A stretch of 64,000 bases of DNA from contig CM035430.1 in NCBI GenBank assembly GCA_020310875.1, positions 102,798,431 to 102,862,430 of the forward strand. The letters are read 5' to 3'. Source of the stretch: Ceratopteris richardii (Eukaryota; Streptophyta; Polypodiopsida; Polypodiales; Pteridaceae). The translations under genes and the position numbers were made by a program. How positions within the stretch are numbered: the first letter of the stretch is position 1; every line of letters begins with the position of its first letter. The notes beneath the pieces were generated by a model. That model was not told where the DNA came from. It did no database searches and worked only from the letters and a program-made list of their open reading frames with translations. Positions 1 to 11,762 of the stretch are shown one piece after another.

Positions 1-418
1 TTCATCTTCACTTCTCTGTCAGGTACCCGACTTTCTTACTCATCTTGTCAGAGCCATTTCGTAGTGGTTACTTATCCAAATTCAATGATTTAAAATTTTT
101 TGGATTTAGCTTACTGTCTAATATAACCATACAATTTTTCATAATCATTGGATTCCTACATTTTGAGTTATGTTTATTTTTCTGCTCACTGGTTTCAAAC
201 TGTAGCAGCCCGTGAAAATCGGGATGATGTCATCACTTGTTAAAACTCATTCTCAGTGTGTGGTTTATTATTTTTGATGAGATTACTCTTGAAAGTTAGC
301 TCTTTAAACTACCTAGAGTTCCCCAAGAGGAATTAAGCTAATTGCTGCTGTGCTCGGAGAATTATGTAAAACACTAGACAGGTATATGAACCAAGAATAG
401 CAAGTTTTCACCTCTGAG
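1..418. other. Unassigned left flank
   Basis: AT-rich sequence with no ORF, LTR edge or repeat array that I can recognise. It lies beyond the left break of the E1 gag remnant and may be host DNA or an unrecognised older element. Confidence 0.3.
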
Positions 419-3400
419 CTAACTCCAACTTATCTGTTTTGATCTATCTTTTTGAGAGTGATCTTCCAAGGTACATAGGGTGTCTAATACATCCATTGGC
501 AAGATAAAAGGGCCCACCATATACTCCTGGAGTTCATTTGGCTGGTGTAGTTCAAGGATTTTGCAACACCTCTTCATCTTCAAGCACATACCTATCCATC
601 TCTTCACAAGATCATCAATCTCAAGAATAGGAGGGGAATTACCCTTCTCCTTGGCCCATTTATCTTCTTGTATTTCCCGCAAGAACTCTTGAGAGTACTG
701 TTGAATTGAAGGAGGTATTCCGACATTCGTGGAATTAGGAACATAAGCTCCCATTGGTGGTGAGCTTCTTCTCTCAATAACTGGTTGAGCCTGTGGCGGT
801 AATGAAACTTGTGGTTTGTTTACCAATTGCTCTAATCTTTCTAGTAAGCCCTGGAAATGCAAATCCGGTTTGACAGAGTTTGTCTTATTGAACTTTTGAC
901 TAGTCTCCAGTATAGCTTGAGCTTGTTCTACCATTTTCATGCACATTTTCATCCGTTCAATCTCTAAGTCCGCTCTAGGGTAACTCTTGTCTACGTTTGT
1001 AGTTGTAGGCCCTTCTTGAAGTCGAGCCTGGTAGGCCTTGAACATCATGTCCAAGCCTTCTGGGGTTGGATCTGCAAGAACAGACCCTGGTTGTGGCCTA
1101 TTTACAATGGGTGGTGGGGTGGGATGAGATGGAGTGGATGGAGTTTCAGCATGCGAGGGGTTTTGAGATGCAATGTCTTCTAGTTTTCTTTTTGCATCTC
1201 TCAAGCTTTTTTCTAGTTCTGATAACATTTTATTCCACTTAGGATTGGCCTTTTCTCTGGTATCCTTCCATGTTCTTGTTTTCCTCTTACAAGGCTCTCC
1301 TGATTCACTCGACTCCGATTGTTCTGCTGGTTTATATTGTTTTAATGCTTGTGCCCTAGTAACTGCCTGTACAGGTGCCACATTACTGCTACTTGAACTT
1401 GAATCTGCCACTACGCCTACCACATTAATGGGTGTAATCTTGGGTGCACTGGAGGGGTTTCTTGGACAATCTCTGGGGAGATGGTCTTTGCCACATTCAG
1501 GACAAAAAGCTTGTATTGTGATAGCCTAACCTTGACTCGGAGCTGGTAGGTGGGGAAAAATATGAATGAAATGGTCACCTTGACATCTGAAACAAGATCC
1601 TCTAGGGGCTTGTGGTCTCATTTGTCTCAATTGGGGCCTCGAGTTAGGAATTGTGTACATGACATTGGAGTATTCTAGCTCCCAATTTTGCTCCATAGGT
1701 GGTGCCTCATATTGATACAAGTAAATCTCACTATGTTCATGTGACTCTGTGTAATAAGCATGTGGACTACCTTCATGGGAGTAGTCTGAACTGTGAGCAT
1801 GAGAGTCATTCTCTAAGATCAGTGGGGTCAGTGGCACCAAATCTCTATTTGGATTTTCCTCTCCCACAGCATACTTGACTGGAATCAATGGCAGGAGCTG
1901 GTGGTTGGTTTCCCAATACTATTTGTGGCCTATATTGTGCATGATATTGCTGTTGTGGTCGATAATATGGCTGTTGGTATTGGTTCTGATACCTACCTTG
2001 TTGGTAAGGTTGCTGATAAGTTTTTCTAACAGCGTGCCTATTGTAGGGACAATCTTGAGCCGTGTGGTTCATGTATTTTCTCTCAATAGTGCAATATGGA
2101 GCATTCCTTTCTCTAATGTTTTGGTTTTGCATTGGGCATACGTTAGCCATGTGGTCCCCTCCGCAGGTATAACATCGGTTCAATGAGGTGACTCTTTGTG
2201 TTTGTCTATTTTGGACTCCCAGCTTCTTGGCAACTTGCTCAGCTATCTCATCTATTTCTGTGGAGATTTTTGAAGTATGACTAGTAGAACTATCAGAATC
2301 CTTATAGAGTTTGGACAATCCTAACTCCTCACCCAAGTTATCTTCTATGTCAATGCATGTCCGCACACACTCTTCTATGGATCTGGGCTCTTTCAAGTAC
2401 ACATATGATCTCAACTTTGTGCTCAGTAAGCCATCTAAGAACAAAGCCACTTGTTTGGCTCATGTGGGTAACTCTGGAGCAGAGCATCTTTCTAGGTATT
2501 GTCTAAACCTTCTACCTACTAGTCGCACTGTTTCTTGGGGTGTCTACTTGAAACTGTGGATCAAAGATGATGTGTTATGCCTGATACCACTCTTGGAAAA
2601 TTCTACAATGAATTCGTCTAGCAGCTGACCTATATCATGATAGTTGCGACTAATCAATGGTTGAAACCAAGCTAAGGCAGTGCCCTTAAGAGTGAAGCCA
2701 AATGCCTCGTACTGGGTGAACAAATCCTCAACCTGTTCAGCTCTTAACACTTGTTTGAACTCGGCCACATGATCATAAGGATCTCCTGTCCCGTCAAAAT
2801 AATTTTTCATTGCCTTGATCACTTGAGTGGGTCTAAGGGTTCTTGTGTGCTCTCGGGGTCTAAGCAATGGAAAATCTTGTTCATCTCTTTGTTGTCTATG
2901 TGCTTGATGTCTCTCTCTTTCACTTCTTTCATTTTCAACTCCTGATCTATTCTTGCCCACAAGGTGTGCAAAACTTACCTCAGGCCTCTCTCTATTTCTT
3001 TCTCTCTCTGGGCTTCATGAGCTTGGGATGATCCTACTCCTTGGAGGCCATGGGAAACATTGGATCTTGGTGGAGGGAAAATCAATTCACTCTTCCAAGT
3101 ATATGCATGTCTATCATGTTCTGTTACCAAGAATATCTTCTCTGATGTGTTATCCAGGTAGACAACTTTGCCTGGTATCTCAGGATCTTTGAATTCATAG
3201 ATGATGACTATGCCCAATTGGCTAGGTTGATCTGGCTTGAATCTCCAAAAGGCTTCCTCTGCTTCTCTATTCAAGAATAGTTCTATGCTTTTGTTGTCTT
3301 GAGGGATCCAATCTGGTGTGATCACTCTGGTTAGAACTGACTTACCTCTAGGAGTTTGGGGTCCTTGTCCTACATTTCCTTGTTCTAGGTCTCCTATCTC

Positions 3401-3847
3401 ATTCTCATGAATGACATTTCCAAACTCATCGGTCCTATCTGGTAGGTTGGTGACCACATACATGGTTCCTTCCTTATCAATGTATGAACCCTCTTCGAAC
3501 TTGACCACCAGGTGTTCAAGTCCAAAGGGTTGATCTGGATTTTTGAGTTGGACCACTGATCGCCTCAAGCCATCCTCATAGATGCGAGCACCTAATCGGT
3601 TGGTCCGAATATATTCCAATTGTGTTTTATAGGGTCCTTCTGGTGTTTGTAGATGGGCAGTTCCTGAGCCACCTACAGGTTTCCGCATGCTAAAAGACAT
3701 TTCTGAGTCACTTGTGTCAGAGTTTAGTGCGTAAGGACAACCACTTAGTTGTTGTGCCCAAGACTTAACTGTATAGTTGACACTGGACTCAGAAGATCTA
3801 ATGCTTTGTCTATCCTTGCCTAGGTGTCTACCAGATCTCAGGTTCAT
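419..3847 (-). pseudogene. gag: E1 gag remnant (Ty3/gypsy, Athila/Tat-like)
   Basis: This is a broken Gag reading frame on the minus strand. It starts at 3847 with MNLRSGRHLGKD, the same start motif (MNLRSGR) as the intact polyprotein of element A. A capsid-like segment follows around 2560-2900 (LRPTQVIKAMKNYFDG, then ALAWFQPL), then zinc-knuckle motifs. The first knuckle (CYTCGGDHMANVC, near 2140-2180) is intact. The second (near 1560-1600) has lost its last Cys. Frame breaks lie near 2965, 2455-2540, 1850-1890 and 1430-1520. Gag homology stops at about 609, after the residues EIDDL. The remaining 60 codons to 419 do not match the other gag copies and probably derive from whatever joined at the break. 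PR and pol are absent here. This block is colinear with 36018-38235. Confidence 0.85.
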
Positions 3848-4065
3848 AAGCTTTGGCTAAGAGTCCAAAATTTCCCCTTGGTATGGTTCAAAAATCCTTT
3901 GGAGCCCCCTTGGTTTCCTAGTCCACTTGAAGCCCAACTTCAAATTATCCTATCTAAAAATCAACACGTTATCTTATAAAAAATAGTTGAGGCCGTGTAG
4001 GATTCCAAACGAGCTTTCCAACGAGCTATAGAGCTCAGAAAATAGACTTTGGATGAAAATGTTAT
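3848..4065 (-). other. Spacer between leader array and gag (E1)
   Basis: Untranslated leader 3' part, between the palindrome array and the gag start. It carries a block that recurs in the leaders of E2 (9633-9890) and C (54875-55120): on the minus strand, text around CAGGAGCCTGATTTGACAT and GGAAAGCTCGTTTGGAATC. A looser version is in E3 (52620-52720). Confidence 0.6.
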
Positions 4066-5010
4066 GTCAAATCAGGCTCCTGGGGGTCAAAACAGGCAAA
4101 CAGTACCTTTTGGAAAAAATCACGATTTTGTGAAATCAAGAGAATCTCGATTTTGTGAACTTCAAGAGAATCGTGATGCTGTAAATCTCTAGAGAATCGC
4201 GATTGTGTGAAATCAGAGAATCGCGATTGTGTGAAATCAGAGAATCGCAATTGTGTGAAATCAAAGAATCGCGATTGTGTACCTTGAGAATTGTGTTTTC
4301 ACAAAATCGTGTTTTTGGCTGAAAATCATGATTTGTGAGAATCATGATTTTGAGCAGAGAATCGTGTTTTCACAGAATCGTGTTTTCACAGAATCGTGTT
4401 TTCACAGAATCGTCTTTTCACAAAATCGTGTTTTTGCTGAAAATCGTGAGTTGTGAGAATCGCGATTTTGAGCAGAGAATTGTGTTTTTGAGAATCGCGA
4501 TTTTGAGCAGAGAATCGTGTTTTTGAGAATCGCGATTTTGAGCAGAGAATTGTGTTTTCACAGAATCGTGGTTCACAAAATCGTGGTTCACAGAATCGTG
4601 GTTCACAAAATCGTGGTTCACAAAATCGTGGTTCACAAAATCGTGTTTCACAGAATCGTGGTTCATAGAATCGTGGTTCACAAAATCGTGTTTTACAAAA
4701 TCGTGTTTTAGAGAATCGTGTTCTAGAGAATTGCGATTTTGTCTCAAAGAATCGTGGTTTTCAAAATTTAGAGAATCGCGATTTTGAGCACAATCACAGA
4801 ATCGTGTTTTCTCAGAATCGTTTTTTTTTTGCTGAAAATCGTGATTTGTGAGAATCGCGATTTTGAGCACAACCACAGAATCGTGATTCTGAGAATGACC
4901 ACAGAATCGTGTTCTTTTCAAAAGGCTTTTAGGCAGGAAACAGAGAATCGCCATTTTAAAAAAAAAATTGAATTTTCACAGAATCGCGATTTTCATCACA
5001 GAATCGTGTT
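4066..5010 (-). repeat. Leader array of ATCG-rich palindromic words (E1)
   Basis: About 0.95 kb of irregular repeats built from AGAATCGCGATTTTGAGC, AGAATCGTGTTTTC and AATCGTGGTTCACA. The core AATCGCGATT is self-complementary. A sub-block near 4560-4700 is a regular 18-bp repeat of TCGTGGTTCACAAAA type. The array lies between the PBS and gag, where retroviral dimerisation and packaging signals sit. The open frames crossing it are by-products of the repeat. Confidence 0.85.
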
Positions 5011-5338
5011 TTTTGGTGGGAACTTCAAATTTCTGAGTACCGAGCAATGGCGAGCTCCGTATGTGCAGAAAATCATGAAAAAACACAGCGCTTGCACTCT
5101 CTTGCACTTCCTAACTCCTCCTCGCACAATAATGCATGAAAGATGGTATGAAAATGATGAAAATGCACTAAAAAACAAGAAATTTCTATGAAGAAGAAGA
5201 TGGAAGAAGATGGAGATGGTGATGATGATGAAGATGAAGAAGAAAAATCAGAAAATGAACAAAAACGACAGTTTTTTTACCTTCCAACGTCGCAAATCTA
5301 CAATCTTACCATCACAACGCTTCGTCCTCGAAGCTCTC
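5011..5338 (-). promoter_or_regulatory. PBS-proximal leader with conserved splice-donor-like site
   Basis: Leader between PBS and array. On the minus strand the ATG at 5312-5310 runs directly into GTAAG, giving GTGATG|GTAAG, the same arrangement as in A (18861-18871), C (53566-53576) and E3 (around 59794). A TCA-type microsatellite at about 5210-5245 is shared with C (53646-53675). No credible protein frame is seen. Confidence 0.5.
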
Positions 5339-5356
5339 TCCCCCGCAACGGCACCA
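5339..5356 (-). other. Primer-binding site, tRNA-Asp type (E1), degenerate
   Basis: Reads TGGTGCCGTTGCGGGGGA on the minus strand, two mismatches from TGGCGCCGTTGCCGGGGA, the complement of the 3' end of plant tRNA-Asp. It lies 8 bp from the LTR edge. Confidence 0.8.
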
Positions 5357-5364
5357 AAATTTGG

Positions 5365-5972
5365 TGTAGCTCAAGCGTAAGCACCACCTCCTTTACTTGT
5401 CAATCCGCGGAGACGTGAGGACCGGTATGAAGACCACGAGCAAGTGAAGGCACAAGTGTGTGAGTGAAAGCACACAAGCATGCACACACATATACACACA
5501 CGCAAACAAGGCAAGATCAAATAGAGGAACAATGGAAAGCTTCGATTGCAAAAGAGTTCTCTTACAAAAGCTCTATTCTCTAACAAGCTAACCTCAAAAA
5601 TGAGCTCTCTAGCTCTTTTATAGTTTTTTGACTAGTTTTGGCCATGTCCAGACCTAGTGTCCGACCTAGTTAAAAATTAGGTTCCAGGGCTTATTTGAGG
5701 GCTCAAACGAAGTCTAAAAATTATGAAAATTGGTAGGATGATACTTCTAATACTCCTCAAGCTCAAGGACTCCTTGGCTTGAACAAAATGGAGTTACAAA
5801 AATAGAAAATGGTATTTACAATGGTTTTTAGTGATGCAAATCACTATTGTTGTAGGGGATTCTTATGAAAATTTGACATACACTTCTTGGAGCTCCCTAC
5901 TTGCTCCTTTTTGTTGCGTGTCCACCTCTTTGATGTGCTCATGTACTTTGTCTTTGACCTTCAGCTTTAACA
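5365..5972 (-). repeat. LTR shared by E1 (as 5' LTR) and E2 (as 3' LTR)
   Basis: 608-bp LTR running TGTTAAAGCT...GAGCTACA on the minus strand. It matches LTRs 11136-11744 and 38894-39501 along its length and is clearly related to the LTRs of C. A TATA-like box precedes AGAGCTAGAGAGCTCATTTTTGAGG (around 5600-5630). A PBS lies on its low-coordinate side and the end of an integrase frame on the other. One LTR therefore serves two neighbouring internal regions, instead of each element having its own pair. Confidence 0.85.
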
Positions 5973-5993
5973 CCATGCCTCCTCTCTTATCCG
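5973..5993 (-). other. Purine-rich tract at 3' LTR edge (degenerate PPT, E2)
   Basis: Minus-strand GGATAAGAGAGGAGGCATGG directly precedes the LTR start. It is much weaker than the G-run PPTs at 11745-11762, 58353-58366 and 33950-33967. Integrase coding sequence runs almost into it, so a deletion has removed the normal 3' region. The same junction recurs at 39502-39522. Confidence 0.55.
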
Positions 5994-8900
5994 TTCTTCC
6001 TATTTTGCGCACCTACGAGGCATGCTAGCATTTCATCCGTCAATGGCGCCATATATCGTTTTACTCGGCATCCACTTACGTAGTTAGGAAGAACATCTCC
6101 ATCTAGAGTGGCTAGATTAACTACTCCACTCGTAGAAATCCTATTGATGATTAGAGGTCCATATCCACGTTTTTGTAATTTCTTGGCATGTTGCTTCAAT
6201 GTGTAGACCAGGACCAAGTCTCCTTCTTTTAGTCCCTTGTCTTTTATGTGTGCATAAAAGACAAGGGACTAATCTCATGTAGCTTCTCAATTCGGTCTAG
6301 TTGCTTGGATAATTCATGTCCTTTCCATTCATATTGCTGGGCTACTCTCAAAGTGGGTACTAAAAAATCAATTGGCAAGATTGCGTTCTGTCTGTATACA
6401 AGATTGCGTTCTGTCCGCTTGTATTCTAGTCTCATGTAGCTTCTCAATTCGGTCTAGTTGCTTGGATAATTCATGTCCTGTCCATTCATATTGTTGGGCT
6501 ACTCTCAAAGTGGGTACTAAAAAATCAATTGGCAAGATTGTGTTCTGTCCGTATACTAGATTGAATGGGGTAGTTCCAATGGCAGCCTTGTAAGCAACTC
6601 GAAAGGCCCAAATTGCATGATGCAATTGTTTGTCCCAGTCAGACCTCCCATTATTGACGGTCTTTGTCAATACTGTGCATAACACCTTATTGGAACTTTC
6701 CGCTTGACCATTGGCTTGGGGGTGGTATGGGGCTGATTTTTTATGGATCACTAAGAACTCATTCATTAAAGAATCTATTACTTCATTAATGAAGTGTGTT
6801 CCTCGGTCACTCACAATCTCAATTGGTAATCCGAAATGAGTGAATATATGCTCAAAAAGAAACTTAACAGTGGTTTGAGCATCGTTTCTTCTAGTAGCCT
6901 TTTCCTCCACCCATTTTATCAAATAATCGGTGGCTACTATGATGTATTCGGCATGTGACCCTCTGGCTGGTGGATTAATGGGTCCGATGAAATCTATACC
7001 CCATTTGGAAAATGATCTAGCGGAGACCATAGGTCTCAATGGCATGTCATCCCTCCGAATTGGGTATTTAGCCCTTTGGCATGTCTCACAACTTCGTACA
7101 TAGGTTTTCGCATCCATATGTAGAGTTGGCCACCACAAGCCCGCAAAGAGGATCATTTTTATGGTTCTCTGGGCTGAAAAATGACCTCCTGCAGCACCTG
7201 CATGTGCCATCTCTAATATGGGTAAATATTCTCCTTCATGTACACATAGCCGTAATTGATTTTCTTTCCCTCTCTTAAACAGGTGTCTTCCCATGAGTAC
7301 ATAATCCTTGCTCATTTCCTCTAGGGATCGCTTCCTTGCCAAGCTAATTCCCTCCTCATCTTCTTTGGTCTTTAAGAATTTCACTAGTGCTTCACTCCAT
7401 TTGGGTGCTATTGTAAGAAAGGTAAGGATGTATGATCCTCAGGAATGGTCTCCTGGCATTCTACACAGTTACTAACATAATCATGGACAGCTTTAGGCAT
7501 ATCAGGCCAGTGTACTCCTAATCGTCTCAATTCTCTTAGAGTTACGTGAATTCCTTTGTATGTCCTCCATTTGTTCACATGGGCTTGTTCAATCAGCGTC
7601 CTTTGTTTGTCCTCCTCAACACATCTCAGTAGTACACCATTGGGTTCCTTATAGTACACACTTCCCGCAATAATGTGCAAATTCCTCAACTGCAGAATTT
7701 CCTTTTTATTCTCTTTATTGATTGAGTGTTGTGGGCCATGAGTGAGTATAGGAATTAGTTTCTCTGCCCACTTTGGACACACTTCCAGATTAAATAGGTA
7801 AGTGTCTGGCAGATCGTCGGGTACTCCACTTGGTGGTTCTCCATGTGTTAATCTAGAGAGGTTATATGGGTATTTCTCTTTTTCACTATTACTTCAAAGT
7901 CGAACTCCATCAATAGCAAAAACCATCTCACAAGTCTTCCCGTGTTACAAGGCTTATTGACTAGATACAATAAAGCTTGATGATCTATGAAGAACTTGAA
8001 CTTGTTTGCTAAGAGATAGTGTCTAAATTTTTTCACTGCATAGACCATTCCTAATCCCTCTCGCTGTGTAGTTGTATAGTTCCTTTCAGCTTGATTCAGT
8101 TGTCTACTCGCATAGGCGATTGGGTGATCTAACTTTCCTTCATCTGCTGGCTGGGCTAAGATACATCCTATTGCGTAATTAGAAGCGTCCACATGAATAT
8201 GAAAAGGCTTGTTCCAATTCGGTGTTTTCAAAATTGGAGCCGTGCTAAGTCGCCTTTTTAACTCGTTAAATGCCTTTTCGCATTCATCAGTCCAAGTGAA
8301 TTGAGTCAGAAGTCCATACAATGGTTTGGCAATTATGGCGTACATGTGGATAAATCGACGATAGTACCCACAATGTCCCATAAATGCTTGCACCTCTTTT
8401 GCATTCTTCGGTCTAGGAAGTTCTAAAATGACCTTGATTTTATCTTCATCTGTAGATATTCTGTTCCTAGATACTATGTGTCCTAAGATCTTCCCTTGTC
8501 TTACCATGAAGACACACTTTTCAGGGTTCATGCAGACTCTATATTGCCAACATTTATCAAATATCTTCCGCAATTCAGGAATGTGGTCTTGTCTTTGATC
8601 TGAGTATGTACATAGGTCATCCACATACACTTCCATACTCTTCTTCAGGAATTTTTTGAAAACATGACACATCAATCGTTGGAAAGTAGCAGGCATGTTA
8701 GTGAGTCCAAAAGGCATCACTCAGAAAGCATAGACTCCCCATTCAGTCACGAATGCCATCTTATGTTGATCTTCAGTAGCAATAGCTAGTTGGTTGTATC
8801 CAAAGAATCCGTCTAAGAAGCTATAGACTTCTTTTCCTACTACTCTTTCCAAAAGGTGATCAGTGATGGGCAATGGGTAGCTATCACGTATAGTAGCTGC

Positions 8901-9240
8901 ATTTACTTTTTCAGGTAAATGCATACTCTGACTTTTCCATTCTTCTTAGGCACAACCACTAGAGGTGATACCCATTCAGTGTGTTCTATTTCATAGTTGA
9001 ATCCAGCCGCTAATAGCTTATCTATTTCTTCTTTTATTTTAGCAGCATAGACCTCATTATATGTATAAGGGCATTGTTTAGATGGTTTTGCCTCCGCCGT
9101 CATTGGTATTCTATGAGAGCAAATAGAGGGTTCCACACCCTTGAGATCCTTATATGTCCACGCAAATACATCTTGATATTCTCGGATCAATTGTATTAAT
9201 TATTCTTCCTCCTCAATTGACACATCTTTACCTATGTATG
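5987..9240 (-). pseudogene. pol: E2 pol remnant: RT, RNase H, integrase (truncated)
   Basis: This is a broken Ty3/gypsy pol. From the right: RT start (9190-8903, IREYQDVFAWTYKDLKG), RT core with FLDGFFGYNQ and YVDD (8924-8600), RNase H with HVDAS and the usual HYLLANKFKF segment, then the integrase zinc region (HH-CC, 7384-7080). The integrase core shows GIDFIGP, VSDRGTHF and NGQAESSN (7000-6690). The C-terminus ends at GAQNRKNG (5987), where A continues for about 280 more residues. The post-integrase protease, tail and cargo are therefore deleted. Stops and frameshifts occur near 8720 (CGA to TGA, a CpG change relative to the copy at 42211), 8905, 7840, 7400 and 6370. A tandem duplication of about 165 bp affects 6265-6595. 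Confidence 0.9.
6265..6595 (-). repeat. Tandem duplication inside E2 integrase
   Basis: Two consecutive copies of a segment of about 165 bp coding for GQNAILPIDFLVPTLRV and KLHE. The same duplication is present at about 39796-40125 in E2', so it arose before the two blocks were copied. Confidence 0.8.
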
Positions 9241-9632
9241 TAGATCTCTCTTCTCCATCTTCCACTGTTACTATGATCTTTTTTGTTTGTTCTTTGTTGT
9301 TCAAGTCCAAAGGGTTGATCTGGATTTTTGAGTTGGACCACTGATCGCCTCAAGCCATCCTCATAGATGCGAGCACCTAATCGGTTGGTCCGAATATATT
9401 CCAATTGTGTTTTATAGGGTCCTTCTGGTGTCTGTAGATGGGCAGTTCCTGAGCCACCTACAGGTTTCCCCATGCTAAAAGACATTTCTGAGTCACTTGT
9501 GTCAGAGTTTAGTACGTAAGGACAACCACTTAGTTGTTGTGCCCAAGACTTAACTGTATGGTTGACACTGGACTGAGAAGATCTAATGCTTTGTCTATCC
9601 TTGCCTAGGTGTCTACCAGATCTCAGGTTCAT
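9228..9632 (-). pseudogene. gag: Gag N-terminal fragment fused out of frame to pre-RT sequence (E2)
   Basis: Starts at 9632 with MNLRSGRHLGKD and matches the first 115 or so residues of the E1 gag (3847). At about 9300 it jumps into the sequence upstream of RT, in another frame (QRTNKKDHSNSG here, against EQTKKIIVTVEDG at about 42650). An internal deletion has removed most of gag and all of the first protease. Confidence 0.85.
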
Positions 9633-9889
9633 AAGCTTTGGCTAAGAGTCCAAAATTTCCCCTTGGTATGGTTCAAAAATCCTTTGGAGCCCCCTTGGTT
9701 TCCTAGTCCCACTTGAAGCCCAACTTCAAATTATCCTATCTAAAAATCAACACGTTATTCTTATAAAAAATAGTTGAGGCCGTGTAGGATTCCAAACGAG
9801 CTTTCCAACGAGCTATAGAGCTCAAAAATGGACTTTGGATGAAAACGTTATGTCAAATCAGGCTCCTGGGGTCAAAACAGGCAAACAGT

Positions 9890-10765
9890 ACCTTTTGGAA
9901 AAAATCGCGATTTTGTGAAATCAAGAGAATTGTGATTTTTTGAACTTCAAGAGAATCGTGATGCTGTAAATCTCCAGAGAATCGCGATTGTGTGAAATCA
10001 GAGAATCGTGATTGTGTGAAATCAGAGAATCGCGATTGTGTGAAATCAGAGAATCGCGATTGTGTGAAATCAAAGAATCGCGATTGTGTACCTTGAGAAT
10101 CGTGTTTTCAGAAAATCGTGTTTTTGGCTGAAAATCATGATTTGTGAGAATCCTGATTTTCAGCAGAGAATCGTGTTTTCACAGAATCGTCTTTTCACAA
10201 AATAGTGTTTTTGCTAAAAATCGTGATTTGTGAGAATCGCGATTTTGAGCAGAGAATCGTGTTTCTGAGAATCGCGATTTTGAGCAGAGAATCGTGTTTT
10301 TGAGAATCGCGATTTTGAGCAGACAATCGTGTTTTCACAGAATCGTGGTTCACAAAATCGTGGTTCACAGAATCGTGGTTCACAAAATCGTGGTTCACAA
10401 AATCGTGGTTCACAAAATCGTGTTTCACAGAATCGTGGTTCACAGAATCGTGGTTCACAAAATCGTGTTTTACAAAATCGTGTTTTAGAGAATCGTGTTC
10501 TAGAGAATCGCGATTTTGTCTCAGAGAATCGTGGTTTTTAAAATTTAGAGAATCGCGATTTTGAGCACAATCACAGAATCGTGTTTTCTCAGAATCGTTT
10601 TTTTTTGCTGAAAATCGTGATTTGTGAGAATCGCGATTTTGAGCACAACCACATAATCGCGATTCTGAGAATGACCACTGAATCGTGTTCTTTTCAGAAG
10701 GCTTTTAGGCAGGAAATAGAGAATCGCCATTTAAAAAAAAAAATTTGAATTTTCACAGAATCGTG
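9890..10765 (-). repeat. Leader array of ATCG-rich palindromic words (E2)
   Basis: Second copy of the array seen at 4066-5010, with the same word families (AATCGCGATTTTGAGC; TCGTGGTTCACA around 10335-10470) but different word counts in places. Sequence 9633-9889 is the conserved spacer to gag. Confidence 0.85.
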
Positions 10766-10923
10766 ATTTTCATCACAGAAGAAAATGGAAGAAGATGGAG
10801 ATGGTGATGATGATGAAGATGAAGAAAAAAAATCAGAAAATGAACACAAATGACAGTTTTTTTACCTTCCAACGTCGCAAATCTACAATCTTACCATCAC
10901 AACGCTTCGTCCTCGAAGCTCTC

Positions 10924-10941
10924 TCCCCGGCAACGGCGCCA
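10924..10941 (-). other. Primer-binding site, tRNA-Asp (duplicated copy)
   Basis: Minus strand TGGCGCCGTTGCCGGGGA, an exact complement of the plant tRNA-Asp 3' end. It belongs to the inner copy of the tandem duplication and is not next to a complete LTR. Confidence 0.8.
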
Positions 10942-11109
10942 AAATTTGGTGTAGCTCAAGCGTAAGCACCACCTCCTTTACTTGTCAATCCGATGATGAT
11001 GAAGATGAAGAAGAAAAATCAGAAAATGAACAAAAATGACAGTTTTTTTACCTTCCAACGTCGCAAATCTACAATCTTACCATCACAACGCTTCGTCCTC
11101 GAAGCTCTC

Positions 11110-11127
11110 TCCCTGGCAACGGCGCCA
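11110..11127 (-). other. Primer-binding site, tRNA-Asp (E2)
   Basis: Minus strand TGGCGCCGTTGCCAGGGA, one mismatch to tRNA-Asp, 8 bp from the LTR edge at 11136. Confidence 0.85.
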
Positions 11128-11135
11128 AAATTTGG

Positions 11136-11744
11136 TGTAGCTCAAGCGTAAGCACCACCTCCTTTACTTGTCAATCCGTAGAGACGTGAGGACCGATATG
11201 AAGACCACGAGCAAGTGAAGGCACAAGTGTGTGAGTGAAAGCACACAAGCATGCATACACATACACACACACGCACACAAGGCAAGATCAAAGAGAGGAA
11301 CAATGGAAAGCTTCAATTGCAAAAGAGTTCTCTTACAAAAGCTCTATTCTCTAACAAGTTAACCTCAAAAATGAGCCCTCTAGCTCTTTTTATAGTTTTT
11401 TGACTAGTTTTGGCCCTGTCCAGACCTAGTGTCCGGCCTAGTTAGAAATTAGGTTCCAGGGCTTAATTGAGGGCTCAAACGAAGTCTAAAAATTATGAAA
11501 ATTGGTAGGATGATACTTCTAATACTCCTCAAGCTCAAGGACTCCTTGGCTTGAACAAAATGGAGTTACAAAAATAGAAAATGGTATTCAGAATGGTTTT
11601 TAGTGATGCAAATCACTATTGTTGTAGGGGATTCTTCTGAAAATTTGACATACACTTCTTGGAGCTCCCTACTTGCTCCTTCTTCTTGTGTGTCCACCTC
11701 TTTGATGTGCTCCTGTACTTTGTCTTTGACCTTTAGCTTCAACA
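11136..11744 (-). repeat. LTR shared by E2 (as 5' LTR) and B (as 3' LTR)
   Basis: 609-bp LTR, TGTTGAAGCT...GAGCTACA on the minus strand. The polypurine tract of B abuts one edge and the PBS of E2 the other, so it belongs to both. It is the best preserved of the four shared LTRs at its boundaries. Confidence 0.88.
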
Positions 11745-11762
11745 CTCCCCCCCCTCTCGAGT
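11745..11762 (-). other. Polypurine tract (B)
   Basis: Minus strand CTCGAGAGGGGGGGGAG immediately before the LTR start, preceded by GTCAGGGACAACAGA. The same extended motif precedes the 3' LTRs of C (58335-58366) and A (33935-33967) and the LTR at 60565. Confidence 0.85.

Larger units (their letters stand above)
609..9299 (-). repeat. Left copy of a duplicated retroelement block
   Basis: Colinear with 36018-42649 across gag, leader, PBS, LTR, truncated integrase, internal duplication and RT. The right copy lacks about 1.9 kb (gag start and most of the array) and about 140 bp in RT. Shared defects show that a defective arrangement was copied as a unit. Confidence 0.75.
10800..11180 (-). repeat. 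Tandem duplication of the LTR end, PBS and proximal leader
   Basis: About 190 bp occur twice in direct orientation (10805-10992 and about 10993-11180). Each copy contains the TCA-type microsatellite, the GTGATG|GTAAG site, a PBS and the last 43 bp of the LTR. The inner LTR scrap (10950-10992) ends abruptly at the duplication joint, leaving two PBS copies for one LTR. Confidence 0.85.

Noticed and set aside
419-608. Last 60 codons of the E1 gag frame as a host exon
   Set aside because: The peptide resembles nothing I recognise and no splice sites are evident; recorded only as a non-homologous extension.
4560-4710. Open frames coding for repeats such as QNRGSQNRG or IVVHKIVVH
   Set aside because: They arise in several frames and both strands because the 18-bp nucleotide repeat has no stops; the codons are not conserved between arrays.
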